DNA from: JAAYUK01 sp035319145
GTDB lineage: Bacteria > Nitrospirota > Thermodesulfovibrionia > Thermodesulfovibrionales > Dissulfurispiraceae
Direction of reading: 5' to 3'
NCBI GenBank assembly: GCA_035319145.1
Contig: DATHDH010000236.1
Coordinates: 1-9,104, forward strand
Length of the DNA: 9,104 bases
Shown in pieces: positions 1-5,781 of this stretch. The notes beneath the pieces were generated by a model, which was given only the letters and a program-made list of their open reading frames with translations, was not told the origin of the DNA and did not search any database. Position 1 is the stretch's first letter, and each line of letters opens with the position of its first letter. The position numbers and the translations under genes are program-made.

Positions 1-186
1 CGAGCCTTCAGACGCGGAAACCGTGCAGTTTTTGACCCGAAGCTCGCGTCGCATGCCGTCGGGAAAGGGAATCTCGACGGTCCCGGCACCGCAGCACCGC
101 CCGTCAAGGCAGGTAATGGCGGCCTTCACCGCAGCCGCAGCACATGCTCCGGTGGTGAATCCGGAACGCAGGTGTCTTTTTACCAC
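1..186 (-). CDS. cbiD: CbiD, cobalt-precorrin-5B C1-methyltransferase (N-terminal 62 codons, partial)
   Basis: CbiD uses S-adenosylmethionine to methylate C-1 of the corrin ring in the anaerobic (early-cobalt) pathway. Only the first 62 residues are inside the window; the remaining roughly 300 residues expected for the family lie past position 1. The N-terminus MVKRHLRSGFTTGACAAAAV fits the hallmark CbiD motif RSGFTTGxCAAAAxKAA (residues 7-23 here), followed by a V-x-I-P-F-P-D-G stretch at about 37-44 that is typical of the family. I place the start at a GTG (184-186) inside the last codons of cobO, giving a 7-nt overlap. An AGGGGA Shine-Dalgarno sequence (191-196) lies 4 nt upstream, and no other in-frame start fits the motif better. 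The overlap suggests translational coupling to cobO. Identification rests on the motif and the operon context; the catalytic body is not visible. Confidence 0.93.
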   Translation of the reverse strand, partial: MVKRHLRSGFTTGACAAAAVKAAITCLDGRCCGAGTVEIPFPDGMRRELRVKNCTVSASEGS

Positions 187-698
187 TCTATCCCCTGCCG
201 CGCCGCAACTCCTGCATTCATATAATGTTTTATCGCCTTCATTTCAGTAACGAGATCGGCCCTGCGCTTCAAGGCGGTCGGAGCGTTGCGGCCCGTGAGA
301 ACGATTTCGGTATGGATCGGTTTTTGATCCAGGAGCAGGAGGAGTTCCTTGAGATTGATCATTTTCTTGTGCAGAACGATATTGATTTCATCAAGAATGA
401 CGACGTCATATTCTCCCGAAAGGATTGCGGCGGCGCTTTCGGTAAACCCGTTCTGCGCTGCGGAGACGGCGCGGGCATTCGGCACCCCTGTGCGAATAAA
501 GCCGGTCCCGAACCGGCGAACGGTGATACGATCGCTGAACTGTTCAAGGGCTTTGTGTTCTCCGCACGGCCGCTGTTTGACGAATTGCCCGAAGAAGACG
601 TGCAACCCGTTCCCGGCGGCGCGGAGAGCCAAGCCGATGGCAGCCGTGGTCTTGCCTTTCCCGGTGCCGGTGTAAACCTGAATATAGCCGTGTTTCAT
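180..698 (-). CDS. cobO: Cob(I)yrinic acid a,c-diamide / cob(I)alamin adenosyltransferase (CobA/CobO/BtuR family)
   Basis: This cytoplasmic enzyme transfers the adenosyl group of ATP to Co(I) of the corrinoid, making the adenosylated intermediate used by CbiP. The 172-residue product has the full family pattern. There is a variant P-loop GTGKGKTT at residues 11-18, preceded by the usual Y-I-Q-V-Y-T start. QFVK lies near 38-41 and GE at 46-47. The acidic LDE motif is at 102-104, TGR at 135-137, ADLVTEM at 147-153 followed by a KH pair at 157-158, and a C-terminal GIEW in place of the usual GIEY. Length is close to other CobO-type proteins, so the gene looks intact. It is the only gene in the cluster separated from its upstream neighbour (63 nt after cbiO), and its ATG has no clear Shine-Dalgarno sequence. 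It overlaps cbiD by 7 nt. The PduO and EutT adenosyltransferase families are excluded by the P-loop pattern. Confidence 0.95.
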   Translation of the reverse strand: MKHGYIQVYTGTGKGKTTAAIGLALRAAGNGLHVFFGQFVKQRPCGEHKALEQFSDRITVRRFGTGFIRTGVPNARAVSAAQNGFTESAAAILSGEYDVVILDEINIVLHKKMINLKELLLLLDQKPIHTEIVLTGRNAPTALKRRADLVTEMKAIKHYMNAGVAARQGIEW

Positions 699-761
699 AA
701 GATGGAAGTCGTAAGGCGGAAGTCGTAAGTCAAAAATATCCGCAGCCTTGAGTTTCGCACA
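699..761 (-). other. Only intergenic gap in the window (cbiO-cobO), 63 nt
   Basis: All other gene junctions here overlap, so this short non-coding gap stands out. Read on the minus strand it contains, in order, a TAATG junction directly at the cbiO stop codon, a run of five T residues, and a two-copy 14-nt tandem repeat ending six bases before the cobO ATG. It is pyrimidine-rich just upstream of the start codon, and I see no purine-rich Shine-Dalgarno sequence there. A TTGACT hexamer (728-733) is present but has no convincing -10 partner. I see no hairpin long enough to act as a terminator. Confidence 0.6.
702..729 (-). repeat. Two-copy 14-nt tandem repeat upstream of cobO
   Basis: On the plus strand the 12-mer ggaagtcgtaag occurs at 704-715 and again at 718-729, spaced exactly 14 nt apart; the two bases before each copy differ (at versus gc). 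A shorter, imperfect match to the end of the unit (cataag, 696-701) overlaps the cobO start codon. The copies occupy the position where a ribosome binding site would normally lie. This is most simply a small slippage or duplication event. Confidence 0.8.
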
Positions 762-1619
762 TTATGCTCCGCTTTTGAACATTGCCATGGCATTGAGTAT
801 TTCTCTCCGCGCTTCTCCGACCGTGAGCGGAAGTTTCCCGAAGTTTACCTGATCTTCGTGTTTCAGTCTATGAATCAGTTCCGCAATATAGGGGAGGCGC
901 AGCTTCACCGCCTCCATCTCTTCCGGGGCGGTAAAGACGTTTTCGGGCGCTCCCTGCCGAATAATGCATCCCCTGCTCAGGATATGGAGAGAATCGATGA
1001 AGATCGGTACAAGGTCCACGCTGTGCGTCGCCATGCAGATAGTTACGCGACCTTCCTTATTCAGACGCTGGAGGAGCTTCATCATGCGGTATTCACCCAT
1101 AGGGTCGAGCCCGGCGGTCGGTTCATCAAGCAAGAGGATCTCATGCCCCATGGCGAGCAGGCCTGCAATACAGACGCGTTTCTTCTGGCCGAAACTGAGT
1201 GCCCCGATTGCCCTCCCTGCCGCCGCCGCCATGTCGACCTGCTCCAGCGCCGCCGTCACGCGCCGGGCAGTTTCTTCTTTGGAAACTCCCATGTTGCGCG
1301 GTCCGAACGCGACATCCTCGAAAACGGTCGGCGCAAAAAGCTGATCGTCCGGATTCTGAAAAACGAGCCCGACCTTGCTGTAAATCTCTTTCGGCGAGAG
1401 CTTGCGAACGTCCGCATTATCGAGAAGAACGCTGCCGGCATAGTTTTTCAGAAGTCCGTCAAGTATGCGCAAAAGGGTTGTCTTTCCGGAACCGTTGGAG
1501 CCGAGAATCGCGGCCCATTCGCCTCGTCGTATCGTGAGATCGATCCCGCTCAATGCACGTATATCGTCAGAATAGTCGAACGCTTCGATTCGCGCTTGAT
1601 ATCTTATATCGCAATCCAT
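762..1619 (-). CDS. cbiO: CbiO, ATPase subunit of the cobalt ECF-type importer
   Basis: CbiO is the cytoplasmic ATPase that powers Co2+ uptake through CbiQ and CbiM. The 285-residue protein has all ABC motifs in order. Walker A is GSNGSGKT (residues 40-47), and the Q-loop is VFQNPDDQLF (86-95), whose NPDDQ extension is typical of CbiO and EcfA proteins. The signature is LSFGQKKR (141-148), with F replacing the usual first G, a substitution I have seen in this family. Walker B and the D-loop are ILLLDEPTAGLD (161-172), and the switch His is H199. The C-terminal region after about residue 240 is an extension beyond the nucleotide-binding fold, common in CbiO. The ATG lies inside the 3' end of cbiQ (16-nt overlap) behind a weak GGGG (1624-1627). 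With one CbiO gene present, a homodimer is expected, as in CbiMNQO importers. The gene looks complete. Confidence 0.96.
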   Translation of the reverse strand: MDCDIRYQARIEAFDYSDDIRALSGIDLTIRRGEWAAILGSNGSGKTTLLRILDGLLKNYAGSVLLDNADVRKLSPKEIYSKVGLVFQNPDDQLFAPTVFEDVAFGPRNMGVSKEETARRVTAALEQVDMAAAAGRAIGALSFGQKKRVCIAGLLAMGHEILLLDEPTAGLDPMGEYRMMKLLQRLNKEGRVTICMATHSVDLVPIFIDSLHILSRGCIIRQGAPENVFTAPEEMEAVKLRLPYIAELIHRLKHEDQVNFGKLPLTVGEARREILNAMAMFKSGA

Positions 1620-2356
1620 AAAGCCCCGATAAGCGCGATAAATATCAAGCCGGTGCAGTAGTCACGGTACTCAAGCCTGCGGCAGTCACCGGTCGGCAGA
1701 TGACCGTCATACCCCCGTTGGACCATTGCGACCGCAGTCGTCTGACTCTGATCGAAGGCCCGCAGCGTAAGTGTTCCGGCGAGAAGACCGAAGGATTGAA
1801 GTCCCTGAAGCAGGGAAGCGTAGCCAAGACGGTTGCGTTGCGCCTGATAAATGGTGGATGCTTCTTCATGCATTGCAGTAAGCGAGCGGTGTGCAAAGAG
1901 CAGGATTTCTATCAGGCCGCGCGGTATGCGATACCACGAGAGCGCGGCGAGAAGCTCGGAAAAAGGGCATGAAAACGCGATGAGCAGGAGGAGCGACACC
2001 GACGCTGCGATGCGCATCGCGATGGCAAGCCCTTCGAACATGCCGTCCCGATGGATTGTAATCAGCCATGCCCCCACCTGCCATGACGCAACAGGATCGC
2101 TGCCCCCGGTAGATTTGATGGTGATCAAAACCAGACCTATCAGGAACGGTTCAGCCAGTTTTAGGGCATAATGTTTCCAGCGGATCCCCATTGAAAGTAC
2201 AGCTGCACTGCTTACTGCGAAGAGCGCTGCAGGGAAAAATATTCCGCGCTGGGCGATTACGAGTCCGATGGCTATCACCGTGCAAAATACCCTCACGCGT
2301 GTGTCGATGCGTGACAGCCGGTTGTCAGACAGCGCGGATTGAACCAGCAGATGCAT
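1604..2356 (-). CDS. cbiQ: CbiQ, transmembrane coupling (T) subunit of the cobalt ECF-type importer
   Basis: CbiQ is the inner-membrane scaffold that transmits ATP hydrolysis by CbiO to the substrate subunit CbiM. The 250-residue protein has hydrophobic segments at roughly 22-36, 39-56, 67-81, 108-128 and 235-249. Between the last two lies a long cytoplasmic part with the two short Arg motifs by which T subunits contact their ATPases: AQR at 172-174 and MVQRG at 211-215 (here with Q where A is usual). I start it at the ATG at 2354-2356, giving an N-terminus of the usual CbiQ type. The frame stays open to 2560 upstream, but that extension is Arg-rich, overlaps the CbiN-like gene and lacks homology. 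The chosen start forms a TGATG junction with the upstream stop codon and has AGAAGG (2364-2369) 7 nt upstream. The 3' end overlaps cbiO by 16 nt. Confidence 0.94.
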   Translation of the reverse strand: MHLLVQSALSDNRLSRIDTRVRVFCTVIAIGLVIAQRGIFFPAALFAVSSAAVLSMGIRWKHYALKLAEPFLIGLVLITIKSTGGSDPVASWQVGAWLITIHRDGMFEGLAIAMRIAASVSLLLLIAFSCPFSELLAALSWYRIPRGLIEILLFAHRSLTAMHEEASTIYQAQRNRLGYASLLQGLQSFGLLAGTLTLRAFDQSQTTAVAMVQRGYDGHLPTGDCRRLEYRDYCTGLIFIALIGALWIAI

Positions 2357-2700
2357 CAGGTTGCCTTCTCTCCTGCGCCGGCTCGGCGTTCCGTGAGCGT
2401 CCGGTATGAGTATCCGGCGATGAATCCGCCGACAGTCCCTGCCGACAGAAAAAGAAAGAGCATGAGGTCGCCCTGTTCGGCGTTGATAAGCGGCTCGGTC
2501 GCCTCCCTGCCGTGCGTCTTCGCCACCTGTTCGACGACGGCCTTGTCGACCCCTTCCCATTTCCCCGCCTTTTCGTCAGCAAGCACCGGAGCGGACACAA
2601 CGCCTAGGAATATGAATGCGCCCAGTACTATCAGGCGACTGAGGCGGGGCGGAAGATGGGAAGCGCGGAGGCCTGAAGGCAGAAAAGGCACTGCTTTCAT
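2356..2700 (-). CDS. Small CbiN-like auxiliary subunit of the cobalt importer
   Basis: This 114-residue protein sits exactly where CbiN is found in CbiMNQO operons and has CbiN-like topology. A basic N-terminus is followed by a hydrophobic segment (about 23-40) ending SAPVLA-DE, which could be a signal peptide or an anchor. A polar extracytoplasmic loop of some 35 residues comes next, then a second membrane segment (about 78-97) in the context GDLMLFLFL...GGFIAGY, and a basic cytoplasmic tail. Classical CbiN has a comparable GE/D-(I/L)...LLF...IGY second segment, but the loop here does not match classical CbiN closely. It could also be related to NikL/NikN-type small subunits. In known systems the small subunit assists metal loading of CbiM. 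Both ends are coupled: ATGA overlap with cbiM (ribosome binding site GAGGG, 2705-2709) and TGATG with cbiQ. I am fairly sure of the role and less sure of the family. Confidence 0.72.
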   Translation of the reverse strand: MKAVPFLPSGLRASHLPPRLSRLIVLGAFIFLGVVSAPVLADEKAGKWEGVDKAVVEQVAKTHGREATEPLINAEQGDLMLFLFLSAGTVGGFIAGYSYRTLTERRAGAGEKAT

Positions 2701-3452
2701 GCTTCCCTCGGCTTCAGAATATGCGTTTTCACAAGCAAGTCCGGACGTTTGCGTGAAAGCATTACGACAACACCCGCGGTCATTGCCCCTTCAAGAATTC
2801 CGAGCGGCAGTTGGGTCGGGATGAAGGCGAGGGCGACCATAATGAAGATTGACGAAAAGGTTTCTGTGCCCTGCAGACCGAGCGCGAGCACCGCCGAGGT
2901 GGTGAGATATGTTGCCCAATCGGCGGCAAGGCCGGCACAGAAAGCGGCAATGCCGAGGCTGAACCCGACACGGCGCGCCAGGTGAAATATGCCGCACGCA
3001 GCGAACGATCCCGCCACGCCCATAGCGAGCACATTTGCGCCGAGCGTGCTCAGTCCGCCATGAGCGAGAAACAGCGCCTGAAGCAAAAGGGCGGCCAGGG
3101 CGACCGGCACCGCGACGAGCGGTCCGAGAAGAACGGCGGCGATTCCGGTTCCGCAGGGGTGTGAGCATGTTCCGATAAACGGCACCGGCACCGGCATGCA
3201 TGAAATTATGAAGACGATAGCGGCAATTAGGCCGACGAGCGGCTTCATTGCAAAGTCATTTGCCGCGAGTGCCTGCATGCGGCGCAGTCCGAGTGCGATG
3301 AACGGAATGACCGCGGCAAACCATACGGCCGCCCAGTTGAACGATATAATCCCGTCGGCAATGTGCATGGCGAAGGCGTCAGCAGCAGCCAGCAGAGAAA
3401 ATGCCACGACAAATACGGCGCCATGCAGAACGGATTTTTCAAGCGTCCTCAT
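2697..3452 (-). CDS. cbiM: CbiM, cobalt-binding substrate (S) subunit of the ECF-type importer
   Basis: CbiM is the membrane protein that binds Co2+ and gives the importer its specificity. The 251-residue product begins with a signal peptide (about residues 1-28: K6, a hydrophobic core, then AFA), directly followed by MHIADGI. Cleavage after A28 would expose M29-H30 as the mature N-terminus, matching the Met-His that forms part of the metal site in CbiM and NikM. A second conserved His lies in GTCSHPCGTG (H98). The rest is a series of hydrophobic helices with the family-typical stretch GTGIAAVLLGPLVAVPVALA and the late segment IPTQLPLGILEGAMTAG. The start codon overlaps the cbiX-cbiC stop (ATGA), with GAGGGGG (3463-3469) 10 nt upstream; the stop overlaps the next gene likewise. 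Cobalt rather than nickel is inferred from the cobalamin context. Confidence 0.95.
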   Translation of the reverse strand: MRTLEKSVLHGAVFVVAFSLLAAADAFAMHIADGIISFNWAAVWFAAVIPFIALGLRRMQALAANDFAMKPLVGLIAAIVFIISCMPVPVPFIGTCSHPCGTGIAAVLLGPLVAVPVALAALLLQALFLAHGGLSTLGANVLAMGVAGSFAACGIFHLARRVGFSLGIAAFCAGLAADWATYLTTSAVLALGLQGTETFSSIFIMVALAFIPTQLPLGILEGAMTAGVVVMLSRKRPDLLVKTHILKPREA

Positions 3453-4438
3453 CGGATGGCTTCCCCCTCGGCCATCTTGATGAGCGCATTAACAATTGCC
3501 GCAGCAACCGAACTGCCTCCTTTTTTGCTCAGGTTCGAGATGAACGGAAAGACCTGCCGCGAAAGGAGATTCTTTGATTCGAATGCCTTCACGAAACCGA
3601 CCGGTACTCCCACAACGAGTACGTCCCTGCGCTCCTTCAGAAGCTCAATCGTCCTGAGCAGCGCCGTAGGCGCATTCCCGATGGCAAAAATTCCAATGTT
3701 GCCTTCGGTGGCCATCGCCGTTTCGATTCCCTGTTCCGCCCGCGTTTTCGTTTCATGGCGGCTATGAGCGTGGCTGCCCTCCGGAATGCAGCAGTGCACG
3801 CGCCCGCCGAATTTGGCCAACGCTTTCTTGTTGATGCCGGTCCTCACCATCTCGACATCGGTGACGATGTCTTTTCCGGCACGAATGGCTGCAATGCCCG
3901 CTGCGATGGCGTCCGGATGAAATATCAGCGTGCGCGCAAATTCGAAATCAGCGGTCGCGTGAACGACCCTTCTCACGATGGCCTGCTGAATATCAGGGAT
4001 TGACGAGAAATCGACCTCCTGGTTGATGAGCGAAAAGCTTTCGGGTTCTATCTCTTCGGGTTTAAGCTTTTCGGTGTAGCCGATTCGCTCACGGACGATC
4101 TCGATCAGCTTGTCGTGGATTCCCAGGGGTTCGCTGTAAACAAAGTCAACCGCAACAAACCGCCTGCGGGCATCTTCGATCACGTCTGGAATGTCTTTGG
4201 TCACATGGACGCCTGCGGCAAGGAAGAACGGATGAATGATTATCTTTGCGGCCCCCTCGGAAACGCATTGCTCTATGGCCCGCATGATTCCCGGTTCGGC
4301 AAATTCCAGGTAGGCCGCCTTCACGCAGGCATGACTGCAGCCGGGATGAATCGAGGCATGCAACAAAGTGCAGACGGTCTCGATCGTATTTGCGCCTTGT
4401 CTCGGGCTGCCGTGTCCGACGATGATTATTCTTTCCAT
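3449..4438 (-). CDS. cbiXC: Fused sirohydrochlorin cobaltochelatase (CbiX) and cobalt-precorrin-8 methylmutase (CbiC)
   Basis: One 329-residue reading frame joins two cobalamin enzymes. Residues 1 to about 122 form a short CbiX-type chelatase, which inserts Co2+ into sirohydrochlorin. Its metal-handling histidines are visible as H9 (VGHGS) and H78 (HPFFLAAGVH), with E45 in YLEFAEP. After a charged linker (about 122-132), residues from about 132 onward are CbiC, which moves the C-11 methyl to C-12 to give cobyrinate. The catalytic His is H160 in VHATADFEFA. IVTDVEMV (191-198), GNAPTAL (254-260) and GVPVGFV (277-283) are all family signatures. No stop or frameshift separates the domains. The start is the ATG inside the cbiA end (13-nt overlap) with AAGGAG (4444-4449) 5 nt upstream. 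The loop at 215-228 is unusually His-rich. The fusion joins an early and a late ring step; I recall similar fusions in Geobacter-like bacteria. Confidence 0.95.
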   Translation of the reverse strand: MERIIIVGHGSPRQGANTIETVCTLLHASIHPGCSHACVKAAYLEFAEPGIMRAIEQCVSEGAAKIIIHPFFLAAGVHVTKDIPDVIEDARRRFVAVDFVYSEPLGIHDKLIEIVRERIGYTEKLKPEEIEPESFSLINQEVDFSSIPDIQQAIVRRVVHATADFEFARTLIFHPDAIAAGIAAIRAGKDIVTDVEMVRTGINKKALAKFGGRVHCCIPEGSHAHSRHETKTRAEQGIETAMATEGNIGIFAIGNAPTALLRTIELLKERRDVLVVGVPVGFVKAFESKNLLSRQVFPFISNLSKKGGSSVAAAIVNALIKMAEGEAIR

Positions 4439-5781
4439 TTTCGCTCCTTGATGTAGTTGACGAAGTGGCGTGCCAAACGCGGATTGCTGCAGAAATGCAC
4501 ATGAATATAGCTTGCCAGCACCGCTCCCACCTGAAATCCTTCACTGCCTTTTTCGGCTCCTTCGGCATCGGCGATTCCATAAACCCGCCGCACATCTTCA
4601 GGTGCCGAGACAATTTCGGAATAATGAAACTCGTGACCGCGGACTGCGGCGCCTGCACGGCCGAGGAAACATTCTTCACGAAGTGTTATCTCCCGGTACC
4701 CAAGACGAGCCCTCTGCCGGCGCATCTTCGTCTCGAACGGAAGCACGCTGCACATCGGATAAAATCCGCCGTCGAGGTCGCAGATGCCCTGCGACAGGTA
4801 CATCAACCCCCCGCATTCGGCATAGAGGGGCTTTCCGGCTGAGGTCCATCTTTGCAATGAGGCGATCATCCCGGCGTTTTCAGAAAGCTGACGTGCATAA
4901 AGTTCAGGATAGCCGCCGCCGAGCCATACGGCATGAATGTCGGGCGGAAGCTCTGAATCCCAAAGCGGGCTGAACGTCACAATTTCTGCGCCGCTTTCCC
5001 TGACCAGATCGAGGTTTTCTTCATAATAGAATGAAAATGCTACATCCCGCGCAATCGCGATCCGGACGGTCCGTGCAACGCGAACAGGTCTTGCCGGTGA
5101 AAAGGCGTCAAGCTCCTCGCGGATCGAGGCACAAGCGATGATGCGTTCGATATCGATATGCTTTTCCACGAGTGCAGAGAGGTCCTCGACCTGGCGGCGG
5201 GTTATCGGCAGTTCATCGGCAGTAGCAAGTCCGAGATGGCGGGAGGGCATCTCAATGGATGCTTCACGCGGCAGGTATCCGAGAACCTCAGTCCCTTCCA
5301 CGGACGCCTTCAGCCGCTCGAAGTGGCGCTCTGATCCGACCCGGTTGAAGAGTATGCCCGCAATGGTGATCCCGGAATATGTTGCCCACTTGAGAAAGCC
5401 CTCGGCGATTGCGCCCGCGCTTTCAGCCATGCCGCAAGCGTCAATGACCAGAATTACCGGTATGCCGAGCTCGCTCGCAAGCGCGGCGCTCCCGGAGCTG
5501 CCGTCGAAAAGCCCCATCACCCCTTCGACGACCGCAATGTCGCCATACCTGCCATATTTTACGAACGTTCCCTTTACGCCATCCTCGCCGCACATCCAGG
5601 GATCGAGATTGATTCCTTCACGGCCTGAGCCGAGGCGGTGGATGCCCGCGTCGATAAAGTCGGGGCCGGCCTTGAACGACTGCACAGATACCCCGCGGGC
5701 AACGAGCGCTGCCGTTATGCCAAGCGTCACCGTTGTCTTGCCGCAGCCGCTGTGAGTACCTGCAATCATGATTCCATGCAT
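4426..5781 (-). CDS. cbiA: CbiA, cobyrinate a,c-diamide synthase
   Basis: CbiA uses two glutamine and two ATP to amidate the a and c side chains of cobyrinate in the cytoplasm. The 451-residue protein has an N-terminal dethiobiotin-synthetase-like ATPase domain with P-loop GTHSGCGKT (residues 8-16), KAGPDFIDAGIH (37-48), EGVMGLFDG (86-94) and the D115 region. A C-terminal glutaminase domain (from about 240) follows, with WLGGGYPEL (287-295), the nucleophile C324 in YAECGGLMYL, and a final SYIHVHF. I chose the ATG at 5779-5781: AAGGAG (5790-5795) lies 8 nt upstream. The ATG at 5767-5769 would give a neat ATGA junction but sit 20 nt from that ribosome binding site. The frame is open to 5958 upstream, but those residues overlap cobD and do not resemble CbiA. 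Length is normal for the family. The related CfbB of coenzyme F430 synthesis is unlikely here given the neighbours. Confidence 0.96.
   Translation of the reverse strand: MHGIMIAGTHSGCGKTTVTLGITAALVARGVSVQSFKAGPDFIDAGIHRLGSGREGINLDPWMCGEDGVKGTFVKYGRYGDIAVVEGVMGLFDGSSGSAALASELGIPVILVIDACGMAESAGAIAEGFLKWATYSGITIAGILFNRVGSERHFERLKASVEGTEVLGYLPREASIEMPSRHLGLATADELPITRRQVEDLSALVEKHIDIERIIACASIREELDAFSPARPVRVARTVRIAIARDVAFSFYYEENLDLVRESGAEIVTFSPLWDSELPPDIHAVWLGGGYPELYARQLSENAGMIASLQRWTSAGKPLYAECGGLMYLSQGICDLDGGFYPMCSVLPFETKMRRQRARLGYREITLREECFLGRAGAAVRGHEFHYSEIVSAPEDVRRVYGIADAEGAEKGSEGFQVGAVLASYIHVHFCSNPRLARHFVNYIKERKWKE

Noticed and set aside
699..732. Read-through (for example selenocysteine at the TGA) extending the Cys micro-ORF
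   Set aside because: The frame after the TGA runs out of phase into cobO, and the residues resemble nothing; no selenocysteine insertion hairpin is evident.
699..733. Possible promoter for cobO (TTGACT at 728-733)
   Set aside because: The region 17 nt downstream reads GACTTC, not a -10 element, and the remaining distance to the start codon is too short for a normal leader.
699..761. Cobalamin riboswitch or terminator in the only intergenic gap
   Set aside because: At 63 nt the gap is far too short for a cobalamin riboswitch, and I find no stem-loop followed by a T-run.
858..1661. Long plus-strand open frame (267 codons) opposite cbiO
   Set aside because: It is antisense to a gene with all ABC ATPase motifs, its translation resembles no family I know, and long antisense frames are expected in GC-rich coding DNA.
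2357..2560. N-terminal extension of cbiQ (68 more in-frame codons)
   Set aside because: Arg-rich and unlike CbiQ; it overlaps the CbiN-like gene, while the ATG at 2354-2356 has a good ribosome binding site and a TGATG junction.
5138..5755. Plus-strand open frame of 205 codons opposite cbiA
   Set aside because: Ser/Pro/Arg-rich low-complexity translation typical of an antisense shadow of a GC-rich gene.
5767..5769. Alternative cbiA start giving an ATGA junction with cobD
   Set aside because: Attractive because ATGA junctions are common here, but it would place the only ribosome binding site 20 nt away; the ATG four codons upstream has 8-nt spacing.
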